Assembly (NCBI GenBank): GCA_018894105.1
Contig: CM032125.1
Coordinates: forward strand, 29,497,032-29,561,031
From: Jacaranda mimosifolia
Lineage: Eukaryota > Streptophyta > Magnoliopsida > Lamiales > Bignoniaceae
Reading direction: 5' to 3'
Length of the DNA: 64,000 nucleotides
Of the stretch, positions 22,701 to 34,427 are shown one piece after another. Position numbers and translations under genes: made by a program. The notes beneath the pieces were generated by a model that made no database searches, was not told where the DNA came from, and was given only the letters and a program-made list of their open reading frames with translations. Each line of letters begins with the position of its first letter. Within the stretch, counting starts at the first letter, position 1.

Positions 22701-25595
22701 TCAGATGTGGGGTGTGTGTGTGTGTGTGTAGATTACATAAATAATCTGCAAGATTTCACCAAGTGGCCTGTGGTCCAGTGGCATAAATCCCCCACATAAT
22801 GTGGGAGGTCAAGAGTTTGTATATAAATAAACAAAAGAAAAAAAAACTAATATGCAAGATTTCATATTTATCAGTAATCCTATCATTAATTCTATCAGAT
22901 GTGGGGTGTGTGTGTAGATTACATAGATAATCTGTAAGATTTCACCAAGTGGCCTGTGGTCCAGTGGCATAAATCTCCCACATAATGTGGGAGGTCAAGA
23001 GTTTGTATATAAATAAACAAAAGAAAGAAAAAAAACTGCAAGATTTCATATTTATCAGTAATCCTATCATTAATTTTATCAGATGTGGGGTGTGTGTGTG
23101 TGTGTGTATTAAATATAAGAGGAAGATAAATAAATTCTTTCCTCCTCTTTGTTGGGGATGATCATCAGCTAAAGGCATCCTCTCAATGTCACAGGAACTT
23201 GTCTCCTGAACAGGGGTACCTTGAAGAGAAGAGGTAAAAGTTTTGTGAAAAATTCATTAAACTTCTCATGTAAAATGCAAGAAAATAAAATATAAAACTG
23301 TATTATTTGAATTACCACTACTTATTCAAAATATGTTATTGTTTGAATGATGATAAAAGTATATATATATATAATATATATATATATATATAAAAGCCAG
23401 TGCACTCCCAGCCACCACAGGATAAAAAGAATTAATTGAGTTTTTCCTTTCTTTTTTTTTTCGTTTTTCTATATAAATATATTTATTAGGATATATATGC
23501 GGGGAAGCCGGAAGGAAGCAAGCTTACAATAGAAGATGATATGGTCCCAGAAGGTGTAGTCTCTACTACTGAAAAACAAAGACTTTTTTCCAGCTATCTT
23601 TTTCAAAGCGGAAGTACCGTCAGGGAGTTTCATTGTCGCCAATCCTGGGTTTTTGGTCACCAAATCTAGTGCAACATCTGCTAGCCATTAATTATCTATC
23701 AAATGATGTATAATTGTACATCCATATCAATTTATCTATAGCAAACACATTTACACCTACTACACTGAAAGCAAAATTAAACCAAAATAGCCAAAATTTA
23801 GAGTACACAATTACCATACACATTGGAGTGAAAGAGCACGGAAAAGAGCATGGCACACCATTCTTCTACAGCGTACAATTAACATAGGAAAAGAACAAAC
23901 ACAAAGCAAATCTAGACCCATCTCTCTAAAGTCTAAATTGATAGAAAGCATAGTGCATAAGAAGGAATTAAAAAAAAAAATGGAGCGCGCTTCTTCCTCC
24001 CAAAAAGAGAGTCAAACACATTTCTTCTGATTTTTTTGTGGACCCCACAGTAACTGCAGAAAAGGAGAGACACCCGCACAAGCAACAAAGCAGGAAGTAC
24101 AAATACATAAAGCACCTTAAATCCAAAACCACGTCGTTTTGGACAACACGGGGAGAAAAGAGAAAAAGCAGAAGGTCCGCAAGGCGCGGTGGCACTATTT
24201 CCTCGCGTTTCCACATATATATATTAGATTAGATTAATTAAGGAATGAATATTCAAATTAAAATTTCAATAACACGTTTAATTATTACCCAGTAGTCAGT
24301 ACCCACCAATGAATTCAGCATCGATAACGTCTGTTAAAAGTCGGAGTCCATCTGAGCTGTCACCATAAGGATTTATACGTAAGTAGTCTTTATCGGAATG
24401 CTTGTCGGACGCTGAAAGCAAGTACTCGAGCGTGTCTTTGTGGGAAAATTGAGCCGCAATATGGGCTGGAAAATTTTCGAAGTTGTTGGGAACGTAGAGT
24501 AGAAAGGGGACTTTTTCAACTATAATGGCTGCTGCTTGTTTGTTGCCCATGGTTGCCGCTATGCCTAAAACAGTGGTCCCATAATTATCGATGAGGTCCT
24601 CTAAATCCTTACGATCGACCAGTTCCACCAACTTTTCAATTCCTTTTCCAGTCCCCACGACGACCTGAAGTGCAGTCATGATAGTAATACTCCTGGCAAT
24701 CTCCCGTTCAAAGCTGCCTTCATCATCAGCTTTGATCGCGATCGTGCGGCTTGCTTCCTCCCAGTTCTCATTGATTATAGCTTCGTATAGTGGCAAGTAA
24801 GAGTTGAAATACTTTTGCTCGGGATCTACGTCTTTCACCAAAATTGGTACCACTGCGTATAATTAAATCGAGAGGAAAGGGCCATCACTTCAATATAAAT
24901 ATATATATATATATATATAAGCAGATATAAAAAAGCTAGCATCTACTGTGGAAAAACTGGTAAAAAATTAATTTTGTAATTATAGATACAAATTATGGCT
25001 ACATACTCTTGTAGCAAATTCAATTTTTCTAATTAAAATTAATAAAAATTGTTAATTATCAATTCGTAGCTTTAAATGTTTGAAACGCAAGAGATTCAAT
25101 ATATGTGTATAAAAAGAATAACGATTAACTACAAATTGATCGTAGTAGAGATTAACTATAAGGACATCTATTTTAGATTATTTATGACAATTTCATAGTT
25201 GCAAAGCACTTACCAGGTGCTATTTGCTGGCGGTACATGCTGTGGAGCTCTAACCAAACATCCCTGGAAGTAGTACGTTGCTTCTGCAGTAGAGTGGAAG
25301 CAATATTGTCATTGATTGAGCCCAAAATCCAGCCCTTAATTAGCCAATCAGTTCTTTTCGAAACAACGTCCTCTTGGTTGTTGGTCGGAGGATCACCGGC
25401 TGTTGATTTAGGCTGAGGTTTGTTGCTAATGAAATCCATCAATCCTTGACTCTTGAGCAGACAAAGCATCTGTTCTTTCCAGGTTTTATAGTTAGACTCT
25501 GTCTCGAGAAACCAGAGCTTCATCGGCACGAAGGCTGCTACATTAATTGTTGATAGGGTCAACAGATATTGCTTGTCTTCCTTTGGCAATTCCAT
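19783..25595 (-). CDS. Copia gag-like / ankyrin / PGG-domain membrane protein
   Basis: Seven exons join in frame: 25595-25214, 24852-24307, 23677-23528, 23219-23193, 22217-22170, 21580-21141 and 20397-19783, giving 735 residues. Residues 1-127 resemble the Copia gag/UBN2 fold (NYKTWKEQMLCLL at 35-47, W84, W89, W114, Y121). Residues ~145-330 carry degenerate ankyrin repeats (PLYEAIINENWEEA, TTVLGIAATMGNKQAA, FPAHIAAQFSHKDTLEYLL). Residues 365-531 are the linker and ankyrin block typical of ITN1-like proteins (VPPIKRFKDK; NNLLHLVGRLGP). The PGG domain runs from ~555, with VPGG at 596-599 and four hydrophobic segments (~574-594, 613-641, 655-684, 690-716). Known relatives (ITN1, ACD6) are plasma-membrane or ER proteins in salt and defence signalling. 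Exons 4 (27 bp, donor GTGACA) and 5 (48 bp) are the least certain. Confidence 0.8.
22251..22530. repeat. Two tandem ~140-bp units in intron 4
   Basis: AAAATGCTTAACTATGATTG starts at 22251 and again at 22391. The units share almost all of the following ~140 bases, including AAGACGATCGAAATCAAGTC. The few differences point to a recent local duplication inside the ankyrin gene intron. Confidence 0.85.
22547..23107. repeat. Three tandem ~187-bp units with tRNA-like (SINE) head
   Basis: ATTTCACCAAGTG starts at 22561, 22753 and 22939. Each unit contains TGTGGTCCAGTGGCATAAAT (A-box-like TGGTCCAGTGG) and, about 30 bases on, GGGAGGTCAAGAGTTTG (B-box-like). Each ends in a GT microsatellite. The spacing suits a tRNA-derived SINE promoter. 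The triplication lies in intron 4 of the ankyrin gene, before the 48-bp exon. The first unit has the most changes. Confidence 0.7.
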
Positions 25596-25807
25596 GCTGC
25601 ATGCACTAGCTAGCTAGCTAGTAAAGTATTTGATATTTGAGGAAATTAATTAATTAAGTAGGACTTGTAATGGAACTTATCTGTAAAGCCCACAACAATG
25701 CCTGAATATATATATATATATATATACATGTAGCTATTTTAGAATGAAGTGAAAATCAAGTAGCTATATATACTAGTGATGAACATGAGCACGTGAAATG
25801 TCCTAAC

Positions 25808-26514
25808 CAAGGTTTTGAAAACCAAATCAGACCGGCCGGTCCGACTAGTCAGACTGGTGAATAGAGGCCAATCCGGTCCGATTGAAATATAAAAATTGAT
25901 GGTGGTCAAAATCGAATCGGTTCAACCAGTTCACTTGTTTTTTTTTTTTTTTTTTTAAATTTTAAATTTTTTAAAAAAAGAAAAGAGAAATTATAAGTTG
26001 AAAATGATAATTAAAGATTTTGGACATGTAATCTTTTGAAACATGAATTTATTTTCTTGAAATTTAATGAAGCGGTAGTTATATGTGAATACTTATATTT
26101 AATTTGTTATTTTATTTTGTTTAATCTCTCTTAAATTATGTTGAATATTTAGCGTAGAATAATTTATTTTTACTTGGAGTTGAAGCATAAAATGAATGAT
26201 TATTTAAATTAATGTGAAATACTATTTTTTATTAATTTGTAGTTGACTAATTGTGAAATAGTATTATTTTCTAAAAAATGCACTTAAAAATAAGTAAGTT
26301 GAAATTTTTTTCAAATAATATTTTTCTATATCAATTGAAAGTTTTTTTTTTGGTAATATTAAAATATTATATATATATATATTTATAAAATTAAATATAA
26401 TTATTATGTTATTATGACGTCATACCGAATATCGATTCACCAATGGTAGAACCGATTGAACCAGTAATTAATAACATCACCGATTTATTATTCGATCCGA
26501 TTTTGAAAACCTTG
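25808..26514. mobile_element. Non-autonomous hAT element, 707 bp
   Basis: The terminal inverted repeats are CAAGGTTTTGAAAACC at the left and its complement GGTTTTGAAAACCTTG-type at the right. The target site GTCCTAAC is duplicated exactly (25800-25807 and 26515-26522). Both ends carry CCGGTCCGA/GAACCGATT-type subterminal words. The interior is A+T-rich and non-coding. It lies just upstream of the ankyrin gene start. Confidence 0.9.
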
Positions 26515-26544
26515 GTCCTAACAAGTAAAAGAGAGAGAGAGACA

Positions 26545-28915
26545 AGAGACAAAGACTTATCAAAGGCTGTTTATGGAGGAGACTGGAAAAGTAGTGTGCT
26601 AATTATTTTAGAATAGGAGGTAAGAATTCACCAAGGACGAGCGTGTAACACGAGTTGTACGATATACCAATGATGAACATGAGTAGATGAAATGCCCTAC
26701 CAAGTAAGAGAGAGAGAGTGTGTGACAGAGACTTATCAAAGTTCTGTTATGGAGGAAAAGTGCAACCCGAGTTGTACGTTGGGCATTCGTACCTTGCAAC
26801 TTGCAAGCTTGTTTTGTCTTGAACTATCCTGCATTATTATAGAAAACGACAAAATTTCCTATTCTATATATAAAAATGAATCTATTCAAATAAATAGAGG
26901 AATATAGGAACCAGGATATACTTAATTTGATCTTCTAATAAGATTATTTTTAAAAAAAGTCAATCGTTAGTAGGGGATGTATGTGAATACTGAATGGATA
27001 CAAATATTCCTTTTGTATGACAGGTGAGTTTAGCAAGAGATGTCAGCATATGCATGTTTTATAAGTTGGGAGTGTCAAAGTGATAGAAACTTTTAGCACA
27101 TATTATTAGCTTGTATTTGAAAAAAGAATTATGTGGGAGTTTGTCTCACATAGAAAAATAGAGAAAGAAACTTATTGTATATAAAATACTTGTAGGATAT
27201 AATATTTGAATAAAAGTATTGAGGAAAAGTGTTGAAGCTACTATATATATTATTTATATATAAATGTACTTAGCACTTTGCCACTTAACACGTGAGTGTA
27301 AATAAATTTATTCTACAAGACACTTGTTTTATTTTCATTTGCGTAATTATTTAATTATGAAATTATTATTTAATTAAGGAATAAAACAAAGGTTATCTAT
27401 ACTTTTATATATAGCACAATTTTGTATTTATCTAATTATACAAATTTGATTCTAATTGTGTAATTTTTGCCCAATATCAAATTTTTAGACATTTGAGTAT
27501 TTTAATTTAATTAAAAACTTATTAATTGTTAATTATTATCTTTAACCAATAAGATTATTATCCCTACTTTTCTTTCATCCAAAATTCAAATGTATTTGAT
27601 ATTTCATAATCTTTATTTGGTAGAGGATTTGATATTATCTACATGATATTATATATATTGACAAGATAATATCAAAGATATTTAGATGTATTAAAACTCT
27701 TATACTTTATAGTTCTAAATACAATTTAAAAAATGAAAACACATCCCAGTCTCAAGTAACTCTCATTTAATCTTCCAATTTCACATCTTGAAGAAGAGAA
27801 ATTATCAAGTATCTCCATAAGAATTTTTCTATGTTAAGTAAAGAAAAATATATTGCTATTTAGTTATACTCTTTCATTGATTTTGTTATTAAGGTTTTAA
27901 TTGTATGTTTTGTACGTTATATTGAATTAATTGACTTTAAATATTGATGTAATTCATGTGCAGGATAAAGGAAATATTGAGAAAGAAATGGAATCAAGAA
28001 AAATATTAAATATTTGAGATTGGTTTACATCAGAATCATGAGGTTTGTTCTTTTTTTATTATTTAAAGATATTATCTTTTAATATATTTAATTTGTGAGC
28101 TTTATGAGATAGACAATTTACTCAATTATAATAATATTTTTTATTAATTAAACACATATTCAGTGACGTTTGTCTATTTTATGATTATTCACTTCATTGT
28201 AACAATCAAGAAAAAAAAATATTTAAATATTAATATATGTAAATAAGTGAGAAATTATTTGTGTATATTAATGAAACTTGGTGATTTTAATCAAATTTTG
28301 ATAAACATATTTACTTGAGTATATGTGACTAAGGATGATGAGCAATATCCAGCAGTCGGATTTTTGTATCCTTGGAACTAATTTTAAGAATACTTTAATA
28401 TTAATTTATTTGAAAAAATAAGATTTTTTTATTTATATTTTATATCAATTTAATTTTAAATAACAACAAAAACTGACTGATTTGATATCTACAATGAAAT
28501 TTGTCCGTCCCCAAAATACTTTAAAACAAACAATTTTTTTCCTAAATATTCTTCAGCCACCCTCCAAAACAATCATCACATTCCCCAAACCACTTCCCAA
28601 GACATATTTCACTGGAATATTTTCCAAAATCCACTCGATTTGCACTTTGAATCCTCTATTTCATTTTATATTTCATCTCTTATTTTAATTTGTTGTATTT
28701 ATGCAAAGCGTATTTAATTTTCAATCAATTATTTTTATAAGAAAATATCTATGGGCCCATTTGGTTTTATTTTAATTTTCAATTTATATTTCCATCATTT
28801 CTAAAATTTGAAAAGTAGTTAGTAAAAATGAGTTTGTATTTGGATAGATTGTTGAAAAAGTAATAATTATGTTGGTTTTAATAGGTTGTAAGTGGAGAGA
28901 GATAGAAATAATGAA

Positions 28916-28950
<35 letters not shown>

Positions 28951-29299
28951 AGATATATAGACTAATGAGAGCAAATATATATGTTATTGAATAATGTGTT
29001 TTGAAAATGAAAATAAAAATGATGTTGGGTGAAAATATGTAAAAGTGATGTATTTTTAAAATATAAAAAGTAATGTGTTTTATTTTTAAAATAGTAAAAA
29101 ATATAAAAATGAGTTTTGGAAATGAAACCAAACGGCCTAAACCGCTCAATTTGCGTCCAAACAAAGCTTGGGCTTTAAAAATTCTGGCCAAGTGGTTTCA
29201 CCAGGTGAAGGTTGTTTGGTCTTTATAAAAACCAGCTGCTTTTTTGCCTCTTCGACTGCACTGGCATTTATATTCCAACAGTTACGAGGATGTAGGACC
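26545..29299. repeat. 2.77-kb tandem repeat, unit 1
   Basis: The landmark GACTTATCAAAG(C/G)NCTGTTTATGG occurs at about 26550, 29300 and 32087, and nearly all the sequence between is shared with unit 2. No confirmed gene lies in it. The landmark translates as a possible ankyrin N-terminal fragment (SAVYGGDWKS), comparable with LYEAIINENWEEAS of the gene at 25.6 kb. The unit also holds a MITE (28753-29138) and an LTR-like segment beginning TGTGGGAGTTTGTCTCACAT near 27133. Confidence 0.75.
28753..29138. mobile_element. MITE inside tandem unit 1
   Basis: The left end is GGCCCATTTGGTTTTATTTT and the reverse complement of the right end is GGCCGTTTGGTTTCATTTCC, with similarity continuing inwards. 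The interior contains AT and GA microsatellites. The corresponding copy in unit 2 lies at about 31516-31926. No clear target duplication was resolved. Confidence 0.6.
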
Positions 29300-31685
29300 A
29301 AAGACTTATCAAAGCGCTGTTTATGGAGGAGACTGGAAAAGTGTACGAACTACGAATTACTTTAGAATGTGTGAATATTTACTTTATTCACCAAGGGACG
29401 AGCGTGTAACACGAGTTGTACGATAGAGAACATGAGCATGTGAAAGGTCCTAACTCCTAACAAATAAGAGAGAGAGAGAGACCTTTTCTTTGTTTTTTGG
29501 TCATAGGCAATGATTGGAGTCGGAACAGGCTACAGACCTGCCATTTTCATTTTACTAATATCCCCGAGGGAGAGGGAGAGGGAGTGACAGACTGACAGAG
29601 ACTGCAGTTGATCTTCTGATAAGATTATTTTTAAAAAAGTCAATCGTTTATAGGGGATGTATGTGAATGAATACAAATATTCCTTTTATATGACAGGTGA
29701 GTTTAGCAAGAGATGTCAGCATATGCATGTTTTATAAGTTGGGAGTGTCAAAGTGATATATCACTTAAAAAAAGTGATATATCAAATTAAATCGATTAAG
29801 AAATTAAAACAACTGGTTTAAGAATATATAAAATAATAAAACTTTTAGCACATGTTGAAAATTATTGTTAGATTGTATATTGAAAAAGAATTATGTGGGG
29901 GTTTGTCTCACATAGAAAAATAGAGAAAGAAACTTATTGTATATAAAATACTTGTAGGATATAATATTTGAATAAAAGTATTGAGGAAAAGTGTTGAAGC
30001 TACTATATATATTATTTATATATAAATGTACTTAGCACTTTGCCACTTAACACGTGAGTGTAAATAAATTTATTCTACAAGACACTTGTTTTATTTTCAT
30101 TTGCGTAATTATTTAATTATGAAATTATTATTTAATTAAGGAATAAAACAAAGGTTATCTATACTTTTATATATAGCACAATTTTGTATTTATCTAATTG
30201 TACAAATTTGATTCTAATTGTGTAATTTTTGCCCAATATCAAATTTTTAGACATTTGAGTATTTTAATTTAATTAAAAACTTATTAATTGTTAATTATTA
30301 TCTTTAACCAATAAGATTCTTATCCCTACTTTTCTTTCATCCAAAATTCAAATGTATTTGATATTTCATAATCTTTATTTGGTAGAGGATTTGATATTAT
30401 CTACATGATATTATATATATTGACAAGATAATATCAAAGATATTTAGATGTATTAAAACTCTTATACTTCATAGTTCTAAATACAATTTAAAAAATGAAA
30501 ACACATCCCAGTCTCAAGTAACTCTCATTTAATCTTCCAATTTCACATCTTGAAGAAGAGAAATTATCAAGTATCTCCATAAGAATTTTTCTATGTTAAG
30601 TAAAGAAAAATATATTGCTATTTAGTTATACTCTTTCATTGATTTTGTTATTAAGGTTTTAATTGTATGTTTTGTACGTTATATTGAATTAATTGACTTT
30701 AAATATTGATGTAATATATGTGCAGGATAAAGGAAATATTGAGAAAGAAATGGAATCAAGAAAAATATTAAATATTTGAGATTGGTTTACATCAGAATCA
30801 TGAGGTTTGTTCTTTTTTTATTATTTAAAGATATTATCTTTTAATATATTTAATTTGTGAGCTTTATGAGATAGACAATTTACTCAATTATAATAATATT
30901 TTTTATTAATTAAACACATATTCAGTGACGTTTGTCTATTTTATGATTATTCACTTCATTGTAACAATCAAGAAAAAAAAATATTTAAATATTAATATAT
31001 GTAAATAAGTGAGAAATTATTTGTGTATATTAATGAAACTTGGTGATTTTAATCAAATTTTGATAAACATATTTACTTGAGTATATAGTGACTAAGGATG
31101 ATGAGCAATATCCAGCAGTCGGATTTTTGTATCCTTGGAACTAATTTTAAGAATACTTTAATATTAATTTATTTGAAAAACTAAGATTTTTTTATTTATA
31201 TTTTATATCAATTTAATTTTAAATAACAACAAAAACTGACTGATTTGATATCTACAATGAAATTTGTCCATCCCCAAAATACTTTAAAACAAACATTTTT
31301 TTTCCTAAATATTCTTCAGCCACCCTCCAAAACAATCATCACATTCCCCAAACCACTTCCCAAGACATATTTCACTGGAACATTTTCCAAAATCCACTCG
31401 ATTTGCACTTTGAATCCTCTATTTCATTTTATATTTCATCTCTTATTTTAATTTGTTGTATTTATGCAAAGCATATTTAATTTTCAATCAATTATTTTTA
31501 TAAGAAAATATCTATGGGCCCATTTGGTTTTATTTTAATTTTCAATTTATATTTCCATCATTTCTAAAATTTGAAAATAGTTAGTAAAAATGAGTTTGTA
31601 TTTGGATAAATTATTGAAAAAATAATAATTATGTTGGTTTTAATAGGTCGTAAGTGGAGAGAAATAGAAATAATGAAATATATAT

Positions 31686-31741
<56 letters not shown>

Positions 31742-32085
31742 ATATAGATTAATGAGAGAAAATATATATGTTATTGAATAATGTGTTTTGAAAATGAAAA
31801 TAAAAATGATGTTGGGTGAAAATGTATAAAAAATGATGTATTTTTAAAATATAAAAAGTAATGTATTTTATTTTTAAAATAGTAAAAAATATAAAAATGA
31901 GCTTTGGAAATGAAACCAGATGGCCTAAACCGCTCAATTTGCATCCAAACAAAGCTTGGGCTTTAAAAATTCTGGCCAAGGGGTTTCACCAGGTGAAGGT
32001 TGTTTGGTCTTCATAAAAATCAGCTACTTTTTGGCCTCTTCGACTGCACTGGCATTTATATTCCAACAGGCACGAGGATGTAGGA
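29300..32085. repeat. 2.77-kb tandem repeat, unit 2
   Basis: This is near-identical and colinear with unit 1 from about 29600 to 31970. It differs by point changes, microsatellite length (the GA tract at 31688-31737 is much longer) and a short insertion near 29755-29830. The same small frame (MISTMKFV...) recurs at 28482 and 31245, but only because the DNA was copied recently; there is no sign of selection on it. Confidence 0.8.
31516..31926. mobile_element. MITE inside tandem unit 2
   Basis: This is the paralogous copy of the MITE at 28753-29138, carried along by the tandem duplication. A ~50-bp (GA)n tract at 31688-31737 accounts for most of the length difference. Confidence 0.6.
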
Positions 32086-33890
32086 CCAAAGACTTATCAA
32101 AGCGCTGTTTATGGAGGAGACTGGAAAAGTGTACCAACTACTAATTACTTTAGAATGTGTGAATATACTTTATTCACCAAGGGGGTGTATTGGGTGCTGG
32201 GGGCGTACCCAGTCATCAACCAAACCCAACAAGGGACGAGCGTGTAACACGAGTTGTACAATAGAGAATATGAGCACGTGAAATATCCTAACAAGTAAGA
32301 GAGAGAGAGACCTTTTTTTTCTTTTTTGGTCATAGGCAATGATTGGAGTCGGGACAGGCTACAGACCTGCTTTCATTTTACTAATATCCCCGAAGGGAGA
32401 GGCAGAGGGAGAGGGAGTGACAGACTGACAGAGACTGTATTTTGATCTTCTAATAAGATTATTTTTAAAAAAGTCAATCGTTAATAGGGGATGTGTGTGA
32501 ATGAATACAAATTTTCCTTTTATATGACAGGTGAGTTTAGCAAGAGATGTCAGCATGTGCATGTTTTATAAGTTGGGAGTGTCAATGTGATATATCACTT
32601 GAAAATTTAAGGTCAAATTAAATCGATTAAGAAATTAAAACAACTGGTTATATAAAATAATCAGCCTTTTTAACACATGTTGGAAGATATTGTTAACTTG
32701 TATATTGAAAAAGAATTATGTGGGAGTTTGCCCCACATAGAAAAATAGAGAAAGAGCCTTATTGTATATAAAATACTTGTAGGATATAATATTTGAATAA
32801 AAGTATTGAGGAAAGTATGGAAGCTAATATATATATATATATATATATATTACTTATATATAAATGCATTTAGCACTTGGCCACATAACACGTGAATGTA
32901 AATAAATTTATTCTACAAGATATTTGTTTTATTTTTATTTGCGTAATTATTTAATTATGAAATTATTATTTAATTAAGGAATAAAATTGATATGGGATGG
33001 CCTAAATGCTTGGGCCCAAACTAGCAAGGCCCAACTGAGACTCAGGGCCCATACGTCTCATCAATTTCACTCGACCGAACTTAGGGCCCATACGTCTCGT
33101 CGACTACACTCGACCGGATCTGCACAGACCCAGTCAGGTTCCCTCGACCTGCGAGAGTATTCGACCTCAGTCGACCTGGTTGAGGGCAAGGCTGAGGTCG
33201 AGACTAGTAGAGTACTCTGCCACCGCATTTAATGCACTAGTAGGCGCCACGCCTCCGCATTAATGGCGCGTGCCGTCCCCCTCACCGTCTGACACAACAG
33301 GCGCCGCTACAGTGTACTATCTTGTCATTGAGACCCGGAAGGGCAATAGGCTGTAAATATTCAAATAGGGGAAATGCCCAAATACCCCAGGCCCAAGGTT
33401 AATGGCCCAGGGAGATATCTAAGGGCTTTCCAGTAATTTTCTAGGAAAAGAAGGATATATATACCCTCAACCCTGCTCTTCAGAGGTACGCACTCATATA
33501 CACCAAAAAAAGCCCTTAGTCCTCTGATCGATTATTGAGGTCGAATCTTACTTACTTAATCGTCGGAGGGCCTAAGCCGAGGGCCACTCGGCTAGCCTAA
33601 CGTTTATTGTGACTGCAGGATTCTTTCCCTACAAAATAGGAATGCGATCCTTCCGGGTCAAGTTCTACCATCGTTCTAGCCGGGATCCTAACTCAGCAAA
33701 ACGAACCCTCATAAAAAACAATGGTTATATTTAGTATGAAAGGGTTTAATTTATTCATGATTCTACAAGTTACATGTTCTATTTTTAATTGCGTAATTAT
33801 TTAATTAATTATGAAACTATTATTTAATTAGGGAATAAAACAAAGGTTATATTTATATGAAAAGGTTTAATTTTTTTTCATCAAAAGTTG
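32086..33890. repeat. 2.77-kb tandem repeat, unit 3, partial
   Basis: Unit 3 follows units 1 and 2 through ATTTAATTAAGGAATAAAA at 32969-32986. A solo LTR then interrupts it. Homology resumes at 33717 with CAATGGTTAT, and the ATTATTTAATTA...GGAATAAAACAAAGGTTAT block appears once more at 33790-33850. The rest of the unit is missing. Confidence 0.75.
32987..33711 (-). mobile_element. Solo LTR
   Basis: It is bounded by TAAAA duplications (32982-32986 and 33712-33716). The empty site is visible in tandem units 1 and 2 (AATAAAA|CAAAGG). Read on the minus strand it begins TGAGGGTTCG and ends CATCCCATATCA. It shares AATCCTGCAGTCA...GTTAGGCTAGCC-type sequence with the 5' LTR at 8697-9584 (AGTCCTGCAATCA...GTTAGGTTAGCC), so the two belong to one family in opposite orientation. 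It is markedly G+C-richer than its surroundings. No internal region remains. Confidence 0.8.
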
Positions 33891-34427
33891 TATAACATGA
33901 TTTGAGTTAAATAGATACATTATTGGGGTTTTCTAGAGTCCTATGCTCGCAGTTTTGACTTATTATCATGTACCTACTTTTTAGCCGTTCATATTAATTT
34001 GATTTGATCATAACTTTTGAAACATTATGAAGTAAAGAACCATGGTTCTTAGAAAAAATCATCTTCTTTTAAAATTAAATTATAAAAAATAAAATATAAA
34101 TCATTATCATTCTAATACTCAATGACTAAATTAACATTATTAATTTTAAGAAATTAAAAATCATATTTTCCTAATATTAAACTCTAATTCAATCAGAAGA
34201 AAATTAGAGAAAATAAACTATAAGAGACGAATTTAATTAGAAGAAAATCATAAAAAACTCATTGTAGGAAGGCAAAAGTCTCATATATGTCCAAACAGAG
34301 TCTATGGGAATTATTGTTGTTTACCAGAACTTCAGACAGATCTGCAGGAGGAACAAGAATAAAAAATTAACTAATAGCGTATTAATTGCCCCCCACGTAT
34401 TTAGTATCAGTATTTTATATACTAATG
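33891..34427. other. Intergenic, no gene seen
   Basis: A+T-rich DNA between the tandem repeat array and the next transposon. No coding or structural signal was noticed on either strand. Confidence 0.5.

Noticed and set aside
22547..23107. CRISPR-like array
   Set aside because: Three long near-identical tandem units without short repeats and unique spacers, in plant intron DNA.
28482..31451. Small conserved protein (MISTMKFV..., 68 residues) found at 28482 and 31245
   Set aside because: Its conservation is explained by the recent tandem duplication of the whole 2.77-kb unit. The composition is that of A+T-rich spacer and no homology was recognised.
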